Shown: piece after piece, positions 23,855 to 31,591 of the stretch
How the letters are laid out: each line of letters opens with the position of its first letter
Numbering within the stretch: the stretch's first letter is position 1
Source: JANWHQ01 sp963775275
GTDB taxonomy: Bacteria; Pseudomonadota; Alphaproteobacteria; Caulobacterales; Caulobacteraceae
Length of the DNA stretch: 64,000 nt
Reading direction: 5' to 3'
Assembly (NCBI GenBank): GCA_963775275.1
Contig: CAVZII010000005.1
Location: 3,782,001-3,846,000 of the forward strand
Program-made: the position numbers and the translations under genes
Notes under the pieces: generated by a model
Database searches by the model: none
Seen by the model: the letters and a program-made list of their open reading frames with translations, nothing else
Told to the model about the DNA's origin: nothing

Positions 23855-24681
23855 AGCGCGTCCTGGCCGTCCTGGCCGCGCTGCTCGCGCTGGCGCCGGC
23901 CGCGGCCGCAGCCAAGGGCCCGCCGGCCGGACCCGACTGGCGCGCGCTCGATCCGCAGAACACCCTGGTCATCGACACGAGCAAGGGCAGGGTCGTCGTC
24001 GAGCTCGTCCCCGAGGCGGCCCCCGAACACGTGGCCAGGGTCAAGCTCCTGGCGCGCCGCGGCTTCTACGACGGTCTGGTCTTCTTCCGGGTGATCGACT
24101 GGTTCATGGACCAGACGGGCGATCCCAAGAATACCGGCGAGGGCGGCTCGGACGAGCCGAACCTCAAGGCCGAGTTCAGCTTCCGGCGAAGCGCGGACAC
24201 GCCATTCGTCGAGGCCTCGGCCCCGATGGGCGCGCAGACGGGCTTCGTGCGCTCGCTGCCGGTGATCAGCCAGACTTCGGCCCTGATGGGCCTGACCGGC
24301 GACATGAAGGTGGCCGCCTGGGGAACCTATTGCCCCGGCGTGGTCGGCATGGCGCGCGACGACGATCCGGATTCGGCCAACAGCCAGTTCTTCCTGATGC
24401 GCCAGGCCTATCCGTCGCTCGACAAGCGCTACACCGCCTTCGGCCGGGTCGTCACGGGGCTGGACGTCGTGCGGGCGATCAAGACCGGCGAGCCGGTGAC
24501 CGACCCGGACCGCATGATCAGGGTCCGGGTCATGGCCGACATGCCGGTCGCAGACCAACCCAAGATCCAGCTGATCGATCCGCGGGGGCCCGCCTTCCAC
24601 AAGCTGGTCGCCGAGGTTCGCCACAGGCGCGGCGCCGACTTCTCCGTCTGCGACATCGACCTGCCCGTCCGGGCGCGCTGA
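23851..24681 (+). CDS. exported cyclophilin-type peptidyl-prolyl isomerase, copy 1
   Basis: 276 aa. GTG start in a GTGA overlap with coaD. Residues 1-22 are a signal peptide ('LAVLAALLALAPAAAAA'), so it should act in the periplasm on proline isomerisation during protein folding. Cyclophilin core: 'NTLVIDTSKGRVVVELVPEA', 'FYDGLVFFRVIDWFMDQTGD', 'GVVGMARDDDPDSANSQFFL' and 'YTAFGRVVTGLDVVRAIKTG'. A C-terminal extension of about 50 residues after the cyclophilin domain ends with 'FSVCDIDLPVRAR'. A full-length paralog with the same extension is at 43815-44651. Confidence 0.92.
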   Translation: MKRVLAVLAALLALAPAAAAAKGPPAGPDWRALDPQNTLVIDTSKGRVVVELVPEAAPEHVARVKLLARRGFYDGLVFFRVIDWFMDQTGDPKNTGEGGSDEPNLKAEFSFRRSADTPFVEASAPMGAQTGFVRSLPVISQTSALMGLTGDMKVAAWGTYCPGVVGMARDDDPDSANSQFFLMRQAYPSLDKRYTAFGRVVTGLDVVRAIKTGEPVTDPDRMIRVRVMADMPVADQPKIQLIDPRGPAFHKLVAEVRHRRGADFSVCDIDLPVRAR

Positions 24682-24736
24682 GCGCGTCCCCTACCGGGCT
24701 CGTGCGTTTGCAGGGCCATTGGGCCCGGGGGGCTCA

Positions 24737-24763
24737 CTTGCCCGCCGCCGCCGAGCGGGCAAG
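24737..24763. other. 9-bp perfect hairpin after the cyclophilin gene
   Basis: CTTGCCCGC (24737-24745) and GCGGGCAAG (24755-24763) pair around a 9-nt loop. No T-run follows. It may stop transcription from the gyrA side; it is also 18 bp before a weak small reading frame at 24782. Confidence 0.4.
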
Positions 24764-24884
24764 CGTTCACGGAGATGATCGATGAAGCCCGTGCACATGG
24801 CCGCAGCCGCGCATGCGCCACGACGTCCCGGAGCACAGGGTCAGGGCCGAGGACAGGCACAGCCGATATTGGTGATCGCGCCGA

Positions 24885-25160
24885 TCAGGCCAGGAGGTCC
24901 CGGTGCTGCGCTCGCCGTGCGATATAGGCGGCGGCATAGCCGCACACCGGGACGACCTTCAGGCCCCGCGAGCGGGCCTCGGCGAGCACGCCTTCCATCA
25001 GTCGCCCGGCCGCACCCTTGCCCCTCAGGGCGGGCGGCGCCTCGACGTAGAGGATGACCAGCCTGTCGCCGTCGATGCGATAGTCCGCGAAGGCGGTCAG
25101 GCCCTGCTCCGAAAGCTCGAAGCGGCCGGCCCCGGGCCTTTCCACCACCTGCGGCGTCAC
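24885..25160 (-). CDS. small GNAT-like acetyltransferase (COG2388 type)
   Basis: 91 aa from GTG at 25160, which has CGGAGGG upstream; the longer frame to 25235 has no such site and an unlikely N-terminus. Short COG2388-type proteins consist of just the acetyl-CoA-binding core, seen here as 'LVILYVEAPPALRGKGAAGR' followed by 'LMEGVLAEARSRGLKVVPVC'. The substrate is unknown; the eukaryotic relatives are NATD1-like. The first part reads 'FELSEQGLTAFADYRIDGD', which fits the family. It is divergent from the lipoprotein gene, with 113 bp between starts. Confidence 0.85.
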   Translation of the reverse strand: MTPQVVERPGAGRFELSEQGLTAFADYRIDGDRLVILYVEAPPALRGKGAAGRLMEGVLAEARSRGLKVVPVCGYAAAYIARRAQHRDLLA

Positions 25161-25273
25161 GCGCACCCTCCGGCTGGAACAACGGCTCCGATTGGCCTCG
25201 CGCCGTTCCGGCGAAGTGGTAGATTCCACACGCATCGCGGTCCACTGCGACCGCCTCGAGCATGGGAGCGAAC

Positions 25274-25840
25274 ATGCGCATCGCCCTGTTTGGTCTGATC
25301 TGCACGGCCGCCCTGGTTTCGGCCTGTTCCAAGACGCCGCAGCCTGAAGCTCAGCCGGCCGGCCGGCCGGCCGCCGCCGCGACCGCCGCGACCGCCGCTT
25401 CGCCGGCCGCCGCGCTGTTCTCCCGGCCTCGCCCGCGCGCCGGGCTGTGGAAGACGTCGATGACCACGGACGCCGGCCCAGGCATCAAGATGGACGGGGA
25501 AATCTGCCTGGATTCCCATACCGGGGACTCCGCTTTCACCAGCGGTGTGCGCGGGCCCTCCAAGTCCTGCACCGACGCCAAGTTCTCGCCCACGCCCGGC
25601 GGGGTGAAGTTCAGCGTCACATGCCGCCAGGGCGCGCGCACGGTCATCAGCGAAGGGACCGCGACGGGTGATTTCTCCAAGGCCTATGCGGTCGACGTGA
25701 CCAACAAGATCGACCCGCCGCCGCCGGGCATGTCCGGCGTGATGCACGTGCGGGTGGACGCGACGTGGGAGGGACCGTGCCGGCCCGGCCAGAAGCCCGG
25801 CCAGGCCTCGATGAAGTTCGGCGGCTTTGGACGGGGCTGA
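25274..25840 (+). CDS. DUF3617 domain lipoprotein
   Basis: 188 aa. The N-terminus 'MRIALFGLICTAALVSACSK' is a lipoprotein signal with lipobox LVSAC, so it should be lipid-anchored. A low-complexity Ala/Thr linker (about residues 25-50) is followed by a DUF3617-type domain starting 'RAGLWKTSMTTDAGPGIKMD', with four Cys that may form two disulfides. Function is unknown for the domain. ATG at 25274 is preferred to 25262 because GGGAGC precedes it and it leaves a clean signal peptide. Its stop is 18 bp from the convergent nadC end. Confidence 0.85.
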   Translation: MRIALFGLICTAALVSACSKTPQPEAQPAGRPAAAATAATAASPAAALFSRPRPRAGLWKTSMTTDAGPGIKMDGEICLDSHTGDSAFTSGVRGPSKSCTDAKFSPTPGGVKFSVTCRQGARTVISEGTATGDFSKAYAVDVTNKIDPPPPGMSGVMHVRVDATWEGPCRPGQKPGQASMKFGGFGRG

Positions 25841-25857
25841 GCAGCCCCGCGGCCAGC

Positions 25858-26715
25858 TCATACGGCGTCGAGCCCCACGTCCAGCGCCGGCGCGGAGTGG
25901 GTGAGGGCGCCTACCGAGATCACGTCGACGCCCGTCTCGGCGATGGCCCGGACGGTCTTGAGCGTCACCCCGCCCGACGCCTCGAACCGGACGCGGCCGG
26001 CGGCGCGTCGCACCGCCTCGCGGAGGTCCTCGATGCTGAAGTTGTCGAGCATGACCACGTCCGGGTCGTGAGGCAGCGCTTCGTCGAGCTGCGCCAGGCT
26101 GTCGACCTCGACCTCGATCGCGACCATGTGGCCTCGCGCGGCCTTGGCCCGGACGAGCGCAGGTCCGACGCCGCCGCAAGCGGCGACGTGGTTGTCCTTG
26201 ATCAGGATCGCGTCATCCAGCCCGAAGCGATGGTTGACGCCGCCGCCGCAGCGCACCGCGTACTTCTCCAGCGCCCGAAGGCCAGGCGTCGTCTTGCGGG
26301 TGTCGACGATCCGGGCCCTGGTCCCCTCGACCTCGTCCACATAGGCGCGGGTCAGGCTGGCGACGCCGCAAAGACGCCCCAGAAGGTTCAACGCCGTGCG
26401 CTCGGCGGCGAGCACCGCGCGGGCGTCGCCTTCGGCCTCGGCGAGGACTGTCCCGGCCGCGACAGGCGCGCCATCCTGAACGGCCGGGAGGAAGCTGGCG
26501 GCCGGGTCCATCAGGGTCAGCGCGATGCGAGCGCAGTCCAGCCCCGAGACCACGCCCGCCTGGCGCGCGGCGAAGCGCACGCCCAGGCGCGCGCCGGCGG
26601 GCACGCAGGCGGCGCTGGTGATATCGCCCGCGCGGCCGAGATCCTCGACCAGGGCCGCGCGCACGACGGGCTCGATCAGGACATCGGCCAGGGGCTCCAG
26701 TTCGGGAAGGCTCAT
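25858..26715 (-). CDS. nadC: nicotinate-nucleotide pyrophosphorylase (carboxylating)
   Basis: 285 aa. Quinolinate + PRPP to nicotinate mononucleotide, third step of de novo NAD synthesis. Landmarks: 'RTALNLLGRLCGVASLTRAY', 'DTRKTTPGLRALEKYAVRCG', 'NHRFGLDDAILIKDNH', 'EVEVDSLAQLDEAL' and 'VRFEASGGVTLKTVRAIAET'. It is the last gene of the minus-strand nadA-M50-macro-nadB-nadC operon; its ATG overlaps the nadB stop by 4 bp. Confidence 0.97.
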   Translation of the reverse strand: MSLPELEPLADVLIEPVVRAALVEDLGRAGDITSAACVPAGARLGVRFAARQAGVVSGLDCARIALTLMDPAASFLPAVQDGAPVAAGTVLAEAEGDARAVLAAERTALNLLGRLCGVASLTRAYVDEVEGTRARIVDTRKTTPGLRALEKYAVRCGGGVNHRFGLDDAILIKDNHVAACGGVGPALVRAKAARGHMVAIEVEVDSLAQLDEALPHDPDVVMLDNFSIEDLREAVRRAAGRVRFEASGGVTLKTVRAIAETGVDVISVGALTHSAPALDVGLDAV

Positions 26716-28241
26716 TCGGCGGCTCGCGGCCAGCGCCGCGCCTCGATCTCGGTCAGGGTGGACAGGGTCCGGCGGGCGGGGGAAGCGATTACCGGGAAGT
26801 CCGAGCGGTAATGACCGCCGCGGCTCTCCCGCCGCTCCAGCGCCGCCGCGGCGATCAGCTCGGCGGCGATCAGGGCCGCGACCCGGCCATGGCGGGTGAT
26901 CAGCTCGTCGATCTCGCCCAGTAGACGGACCAGGCCGTCACGGTCGCGGATGACGCCCGCGTCGCGGCTCATGGCGCGGCGCAAGCGCTGGAGGTCTTCG
27001 TGCGGAAGGTCGGGCAGGGCCGCGCAAGCGGACATCGCGCTTGCGGCGCTCGTCTGGATCTCCCTCGCGGCCGCGCCGGCGCGCCGCCCGAACACCGCCG
27101 CTTCGAGCAGGGAGTTGGAGGCCAACCGGTTCGCGCCGTGCACGCCCGTACAGGCGCACTCGCCGGCGGCGAAAAGGCCTTCAATGGAGCTCGCGCCATG
27201 TTCATCGGTCCAGACGCCGCCCATGTGGTAGTGCGCGGCCGGCGCGACCGGGATCGGCTGGATGCGCGGGTCCAGGCCCGCGGCCATGCAGGCGGCGAAG
27301 ACGGTGGGAAAGACCTCCGGGAAGGCCGGGCCGACGGCATCGCGCGCGTCCAGGAACGCGCCTTGTCCCAGCGAGAGCTGACGATGGATCGCCCGGGCCA
27401 CCACGTCGCGCGGCGCGAGCTCGGCCCGCTCGTGATAGGCCGGCATGAACCTGCGCCCCGCCGAATCGACCAGGACTGCGCCTTCGCCCCTCAAGGCCTC
27501 GCTGGCGAGCGGAGCGGGATCGCGGCCGACGTCGATGGCGGTGGGGTGGAACTGGACGAACTCCGGATCACCGATCCGCGCGCCGGCGACGGCCGCGGCG
27601 GCCAGGCCCTCGCCCAGGGCCGCGGCGGGGTTGGTCGTCACCGCGTAGAGGCCGCCGACGCCTCCGGTCGCCAGGACGATGGCCGGCGCCAGGACCTCCA
27701 CCAGCCGCCCCTCGGCCTCGACGAGCGCGCCGCGCACGCGGCCTTCGCCGTCCTGAACCAGTGCGCGCAGGCGCGCGCCCTCGCGCACCTGGACATCGTC
27801 CGCCGCCAGCGCGGCCTTGACGACCGCCTGCATCACGGCCCGGCCCGCCTCGTCGCCCCTGACGCGCGCGATGCGGGGGCGAGAGTGGGCCGCTTCCAGG
27901 CCCTGGGCGAAGCCGCCCTCGGCGTCGCGGTCGAACGGCGCCCCGAGGTCGGCGAGCCAGCGCACGGCGTCGGGCCCTTCGTGGGCGAGCAGGCGGACCA
28001 TGGGGGGATCGCAAAGGCCCGCGCCCGCCGCGATGGTGTCGGCGGCGTGAAGCTCGGGATCGTCCCCCTGGGACAGGGCCGCCGCCACGCCGCCCTGCGC
28101 CCAGGCCGAGGCCGAGGCGCCGGCCAGCGGCGCGGAGGTCAGGACCAGGGTTCGCCGCGGCGCCGCGCTCAGCGCCGCCACGAGGCCGGCCAGCCCGGCG
28201 CCCACGACCAGAACGCCATCGAAGATCTGGCGCTCAGTCAT
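26712..28241 (-). CDS. nadB: L-aspartate oxidase
   Basis: 509 aa from ATG at 28241, with GGAG upstream. FAD enzyme oxidising L-aspartate to iminoaspartate. FAD-binding 'VLVVGAGLAGLVAALSAA', 'SAWAQGGVAAALSQGDDPEL', 'VLATGGVGGLYAVTTNP', 'EFVQFHPTAIDV', 'YHMGGVWTDEHGASSIEGLF' and 'GANRLASNSLLEAAVFGRRA'. The open frame extends 33 codons upstream into the macrodomain gene but without a site. It overlaps the macrodomain gene by 8 bp and nadC by 4 bp, so it is translationally coupled on both sides. Confidence 0.96.
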   Translation of the reverse strand: MTERQIFDGVLVVGAGLAGLVAALSAAPRRTLVLTSAPLAGASASAWAQGGVAAALSQGDDPELHAADTIAAGAGLCDPPMVRLLAHEGPDAVRWLADLGAPFDRDAEGGFAQGLEAAHSRPRIARVRGDEAGRAVMQAVVKAALAADDVQVREGARLRALVQDGEGRVRGALVEAEGRLVEVLAPAIVLATGGVGGLYAVTTNPAAALGEGLAAAAVAGARIGDPEFVQFHPTAIDVGRDPAPLASEALRGEGAVLVDSAGRRFMPAYHERAELAPRDVVARAIHRQLSLGQGAFLDARDAVGPAFPEVFPTVFAACMAAGLDPRIQPIPVAPAAHYHMGGVWTDEHGASSIEGLFAAGECACTGVHGANRLASNSLLEAAVFGRRAGAAAREIQTSAASAMSACAALPDLPHEDLQRLRRAMSRDAGVIRDRDGLVRLLGEIDELITRHGRVAALIAAELIAAAALERRESRGGHYRSDFPVIASPARRTLSTLTEIEARRWPRAAE

Positions 28242-28767
28242 GGGGCGCTCCGGCCCGCGCCTCGAGCGCGCGCTGGTGCAGGGCCGCCGAAGCGGGGCTG
28301 AAGCAGCAGAAGGTCGTGGCCGGGCCGCCGGAGCGGTCAAGGACGTCCAGGACCGTCTCCGCAGCGATATCGGCGGCGAGATCGGCCGGATAGCCGTAAA
28401 TGCCCGTCGAGATGGCCGGGAATGCGATGCTTTCGAGGCCCCGTTCGATCGCCAGCTCCAGCGCGCGGCGGTAGCAGGAGGCCAGGAGCGCCGGCTCGCC
28501 GCATCCGCCTCCGGACCAGACGGGGCCCACGGTGTGGATCACCCAGCGGGCGGGCAGCCGGAATCCCGGCGTGATCTTGGCCTCGCCGGTGCGGCAGCCG
28601 CCCAGCCGACGGCAGGCGTCCAGGAGCTCGCGGCCAGCCGCGTGATGGATCGCGCCGTCCACGCCCCCGCCGCCGAGCAGGCTGGAGTTGGCGGCGTTGA
28701 CGATGGCGTCGACATCCAGCGTCGTGATGTCGGCCGTGACGACCTCGACCTCGGCGGCGGGAGCCAT
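28234..28767 (-). CDS. macrodomain protein (O-acetyl-ADP-ribose deacetylase type)
   Basis: 177 aa, a single MacroD/YmdB-type domain. Such proteins hydrolyse O-acetyl-ADP-ribose or remove ADP-ribose from proteins. The ADP-ribose pocket is intact: 'VVTADITTLDVDAIVNAANS', 'SLLGGGGVDGAIHHAAG' and 'AFPAISTGIYGYPADLAADI'. It lies between the M50 protease gene (2 bp upstream) and nadB (8 bp overlap), all on the minus strand, so it is produced with the NAD synthesis enzymes. That ties turnover of ADP-ribose, an NAD breakdown product, to NAD supply; the functional link is inference. Confidence 0.93.
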   Translation of the reverse strand: MAPAAEVEVVTADITTLDVDAIVNAANSSLLGGGGVDGAIHHAAGRELLDACRRLGGCRTGEAKITPGFRLPARWVIHTVGPVWSGGGCGEPALLASCYRRALELAIERGLESIAFPAISTGIYGYPADLAADIAAETVLDVLDRSGGPATTFCCFSPASAALHQRALEARAGAPHD

Positions 28768-28769
28768 GC

Positions 28770-29528
28770 TCAGGCGCCCAACAGGCGGCGAAGAACGACG
28801 AAGCCCGAGCCGCCGAACGAGACGTCGACCGCGGCGGCGCACAGGCCCAGAGCGAAGACGTAGAGCGCCACGGATGTCGCCCACTGGCCGACCGTCAGCG
28901 GCGTCGCCGGAGAGCGCAGCGGGCCGGGAGCCAGGGCCCTGATCGTCGCCAGGGCGACGAAGAGGCCGATGAAGATCTCCCGATGGACGAAGGCCCAGGC
29001 CAGCACCAGGGCGCCGATGGCGATCAGCACGGCGCGCTCGAGCCAGGGGTGGATCCGCGCCAGCGCCGGTCCCAGCGCCTTGGCGCCGTCGAGGGGCGGC
29101 GCGGGCGCCAGGTTGAACAGGTTGATGATGGCGATGAAGAAGGCGCCGCCGAGCCAGCGGTCCTGGCCGGTCAGAACGAAGACGGCGAAGAAGGGCGCCA
29201 TCGCGAGGAGCCCGAACACGGGGCCGGCGAGCGCAATCAGGACGCCCTTGAAGTCGCTGGATGGCGGGGTCTTCCAACTCGCCGCGCCGCCCAGGAAGGG
29301 GATGATCTGGATGCGACCCGGGCCCGATCCCAAGGCGTTGATGGCCAGGACGTGGCCGTATTCGTGGACGAACACCCCCGTCACGGCCGCCAGGGCCCAG
29401 ATCCAGCCCATGTTCCAGGCGATCAGACCGGCGAGCAGGGCCGTCGAGACGAGGTTCCAGACCAGGCTGCCGCGGGGCGAGGCTCTGGCCGGCGGATCGG
29501 ACGTCGTGGGGACGCTGGTGTCGGTCAA
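28770..29528 (-). CDS. site-2-protease-like (M50) membrane metallopeptidase
   Basis: 252 aa with about six membrane segments. The zinc motif HExxH is 'VFVHEYGHVLAINA', and the third ligand is in 'NLFNLAPAPPLDG' (NxxPxPPxDG), so it should be an active intramembrane zinc protease of the small, PDZ-less type. Its substrate is unknown. It lies 6 bp after nadA and 2 bp before the macrodomain gene, embedded in the nad operon. A role in releasing a membrane-held regulator is possible but unsupported. Confidence 0.9.
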   Translation of the reverse strand: MTDTSVPTTSDPPARASPRGSLVWNLVSTALLAGLIAWNMGWIWALAAVTGVFVHEYGHVLAINALGSGPGRIQIIPFLGGAASWKTPPSSDFKGVLIALAGPVFGLLAMAPFFAVFVLTGQDRWLGGAFFIAIINLFNLAPAPPLDGAKALGPALARIHPWLERAVLIAIGALVLAWAFVHREIFIGLFVALATIRALAPGPLRSPATPLTVGQWATSVALYVFALGLCAAAVDVSFGGSGFVVLRRLLGA

Positions 29529-29534
29529 GGCGGC

Positions 29535-30620
29535 TCAGACCAGCTCGACGTCCACGTGATGGCGGGCCTTGACCAGGTCATAGCGCGCCGGCGCGGCCGG
29601 CGGCGGCATGTCGATCATGCGCTGGACGGCCAGGCGCGCGCGTGCGGCGACCTCGGGATCGACCGTGACCTCGAACCTTTCCTCGATCAGGGCCTGGTGG
29701 ATGTTCTCCAGGGTGATGCGCTTCATATGCGGGCACAGGTTGCAGGGCCGCACGAACTCGGTCTCCGGGGCGTCACAGGCCACGTTGTCCGCCATGGAGC
29801 ATTCGGTGATCAGCACGACCTGCCGCGGCCGGCGCTTGGCGACGTAGCTCGCCATGGCCGCCGTCGAGCCGGCGAAGTCCGACACCTCCAGCACCTCGGC
29901 GGAGCATTCAGGATGGGCCAGGACCTCGGCCCCCGGATAGGCCTCCTTGAGTTCCAGGATGTCCTGGGCGGTGAAGCGCTCGTGCACCTCGCAGCGGCCC
30001 TGCCAGGCGATGATCCCGACATCCGTCTGGCGCGCGACGTTGCGGGCGAGGAACTCGTCGGGCAGCAGGATCACGCGGTCGACGCCCCATTCGCGCGCCG
30101 CCCATTCGACGACCTGGACGGCGTTGGCCGAGGTGCAGCAGATGTCGGTCTCGGCCTTCACCTCAGCGGTCGTGTTCACATAGGTGACGACCGGCAGGCC
30201 CGGGTGGCGCTGCCTGATCAGGCGCACGTCGGCCGCCGTGATCGAGGAGGCGAGGGAGCAGCCGGCGCGAAGGTCGGGGATCAGCACGGTCTTGTCCGGG
30301 CAAAGGACCTTGGAGGTCTCGGCCATGAAGTGCACGCCGGCCTGGACGATGATGCGCGCGTCCGACCTGGCGGCCTCGCGGGCCAGTCCCAGGGAGTCGC
30401 CGACGAAGTCGCCGACGCCGTGGAAGATCTCGGGCGTCATGTAGTTGTGCGCCAGGATGACGGCGTTCTTCTCGCGCTTGAGGCGGTTGATGGCGTCGAT
30501 CAGCGGCGCCTGAAGCCGCCATTCGAGCGGCGTGATGCGGGACTTGACCTTTTCCCATGCCGCCGCCGTGCGCGCCTGGACGCCCGCGTCGAAGGTCAGG
30601 GTCTCGAAGCCGTCATACAT
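29535..30620 (-). CDS. nadA: quinolinate synthase
   Basis: 361 aa. [4Fe-4S] enzyme condensing iminoaspartate with dihydroxyacetone phosphate to quinolinate. Cluster cysteines are in 'VLCPDKTVLIPDLRAGCSLA', 'DICCTSANAVQVVEWA' and 'ETEFVRPCNLCPHMKRITLE'; other landmarks are 'VILAHNYMTPEI' and 'HPECSAEVLEVSDFAGST'. ATG at 30620 follows GGGAGG. It is the first gene of the nadA-M50-macro-nadB-nadC operon, and two palindromes (30647-30663 and 30717-30737) sit upstream as likely operators. Confidence 0.96.
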   Translation of the reverse strand: MYDGFETLTFDAGVQARTAAAWEKVKSRITPLEWRLQAPLIDAINRLKREKNAVILAHNYMTPEIFHGVGDFVGDSLGLAREAARSDARIIVQAGVHFMAETSKVLCPDKTVLIPDLRAGCSLASSITAADVRLIRQRHPGLPVVTYVNTTAEVKAETDICCTSANAVQVVEWAAREWGVDRVILLPDEFLARNVARQTDVGIIAWQGRCEVHERFTAQDILELKEAYPGAEVLAHPECSAEVLEVSDFAGSTAAMASYVAKRRPRQVVLITECSMADNVACDAPETEFVRPCNLCPHMKRITLENIHQALIEERFEVTVDPEVAARARLAVQRMIDMPPPAAPARYDLVKARHHVDVELV

Positions 30621-30646
30621 GACCGCCTCCCGTTGGCCGGCCCCTT

Positions 30647-30663
30647 ATGCTCAAAGTGAGCAT
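30647..30663. promoter_or_regulatory. proximal palindromic operator upstream of nadA
   Basis: ATGCTCA-AAG-TGAGCAT is a perfect 7-3-7 palindrome, 27 bp before the nadA start codon. With the matching site 71 bp further upstream it forms a two-operator array. NAD-synthesis repressors (NrtR, NadQ, NadR types) use such palindromes; which one acts here cannot be read from the site alone. Confidence 0.65.
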
Positions 30664-30714
30664 TTCAGGGGTCTTGAAAAACGCCGGCAGGCCGACTTCC
30701 CGCCAGCGTTCCAG

Positions 30715-30737
30715 CTTATGCTTCAGATGAGCATAAG
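30715..30737. promoter_or_regulatory. distal palindromic operator upstream of nadA
   Basis: CTTATGCT (30715-30722) and AGCATAAG (30730-30737) are perfect inverted arms around 7 nt. The inner part ATGCTTCAGATGAGCAT is the same 17-bp element as the proximal site with two changes. The centre-to-centre distance is 71 bp, close to seven helical turns, which would suit looping or cooperative binding. Confidence 0.6.
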
Positions 30738-30835
30738 TTCCCGGTAGATATAGACCCGCCGCTGGCGCAAGGGAAGGGGCGCGAGCTTTCCGCGGCGTGC
30801 AATCCGTCAGCGCCCGGACAAGCTCCGGCCCGAAC

Positions 30836-31591
30836 TCAGCCCCGCGCCTTGCGCCGATAGTGATAGCGGTAGAGCTCGGTCCGAACGCCCATGCCGGCGT
30901 AGAGGGAGATGGCTGGCGCATTGCCGGCCTCGACCTGCAGGCAGACGCCCGCTGCGCCTCGGGACCGCGCCCAGTCCAACAGCGAGCCCAGCATGCGCCG
31001 CGCGTAGCCGCGGCCGCGTTCGACTTCGTCGGTGACGACAGCCTCCAGGCACAGAAGGTCCCCATCGATCGCTCCATAGCCCAGGGAGACGAGGCGGCCG
31101 CCCTGGCGGAGGGCGGCGAACCCGACGGGCCGGGCGAGTCTGGAGAGGGCGCCGGCGAAGGAGTCCTGCCGGGCCGCCGAGAAGCCGCTGAACGCAGCCT
31201 TGGCGCGAAGCCAGTAGGATGATGGCGCCGGCTGGATCGTTGTTGCGGCGTCGGGCGCGGCGGCCACATCGTCCATTGCGGCGTGGAGGGTGATCGTCTC
31301 GCCTTCGCAGGCGTAACCGGCCCGGTCGAGGAACCGGTCGACGCGGCGGTCCAGAAAGGAGGGGAGCCTGAACAGGGGATCGAGGCCCCATTGGCGGTAG
31401 GCGCCCTCGATCATGCCGAGCTCGGCGTGCGGCGGTCCGGCCTCGGCGGAGGCGGGATTGGCGGAGTTGATGCGCCGGGTCACGCCGGCGCCGGCGCGCG
31501 CGATCCAGTCGCCGATGCGTCTTTCTTCCAACGCCGGCCAGGCGGCGGCGCAGGCCTGCTCTACCCGCCAGGCCAGGGCCGCATCGCTCAA
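30836..31591 (-). CDS. GNAT family N-acetyltransferase
   Basis: 251 aa. The C-terminal half is a GNAT domain with the acetyl-CoA loop 'VVTDEVERGRGYARRMLGSL' and 'VCLQVEAGNAPAISLYAGMG'. The N-terminal half ('AWPALEERRIGDWIARAGAG', 'VTRRINSANPASAE') is typical of two-domain GNAT proteins annotated without known substrate. Its ATG overlaps the stop of the upstream dienelactone hydrolase gene by 4 bp, so the two are coupled. The nad operators lie beyond its 3' end, so it is not part of that operon. Confidence 0.88.
   Translation of the reverse strand: MSDAALAWRVEQACAAAWPALEERRIGDWIARAGAGVTRRINSANPASAEAGPPHAELGMIEGAYRQWGLDPLFRLPSFLDRRVDRFLDRAGYACEGETITLHAAMDDVAAAPDAATTIQPAPSSYWLRAKAAFSGFSAARQDSFAGALSRLARPVGFAALRQGGRLVSLGYGAIDGDLLCLEAVVTDEVERGRGYARRMLGSLLDWARSRGAAGVCLQVEAGNAPAISLYAGMGVRTELYRYHYRRKARG

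Noticed and set aside
28783..30659. Long plus-strand frames opposite nadA and the M50 gene
   Set aside because: Shadows of strongly conserved minus-strand genes.
30613..31269. Minus-strand frame across the nad operators ending in a protein-like stretch (AHLKHKLERWREVGLPAFF)
   Set aside because: It overlaps the GNAT gene in another frame, and the lifelike stretch is produced by the two palindromic operators and flanking bases; no start or RBS supports it.
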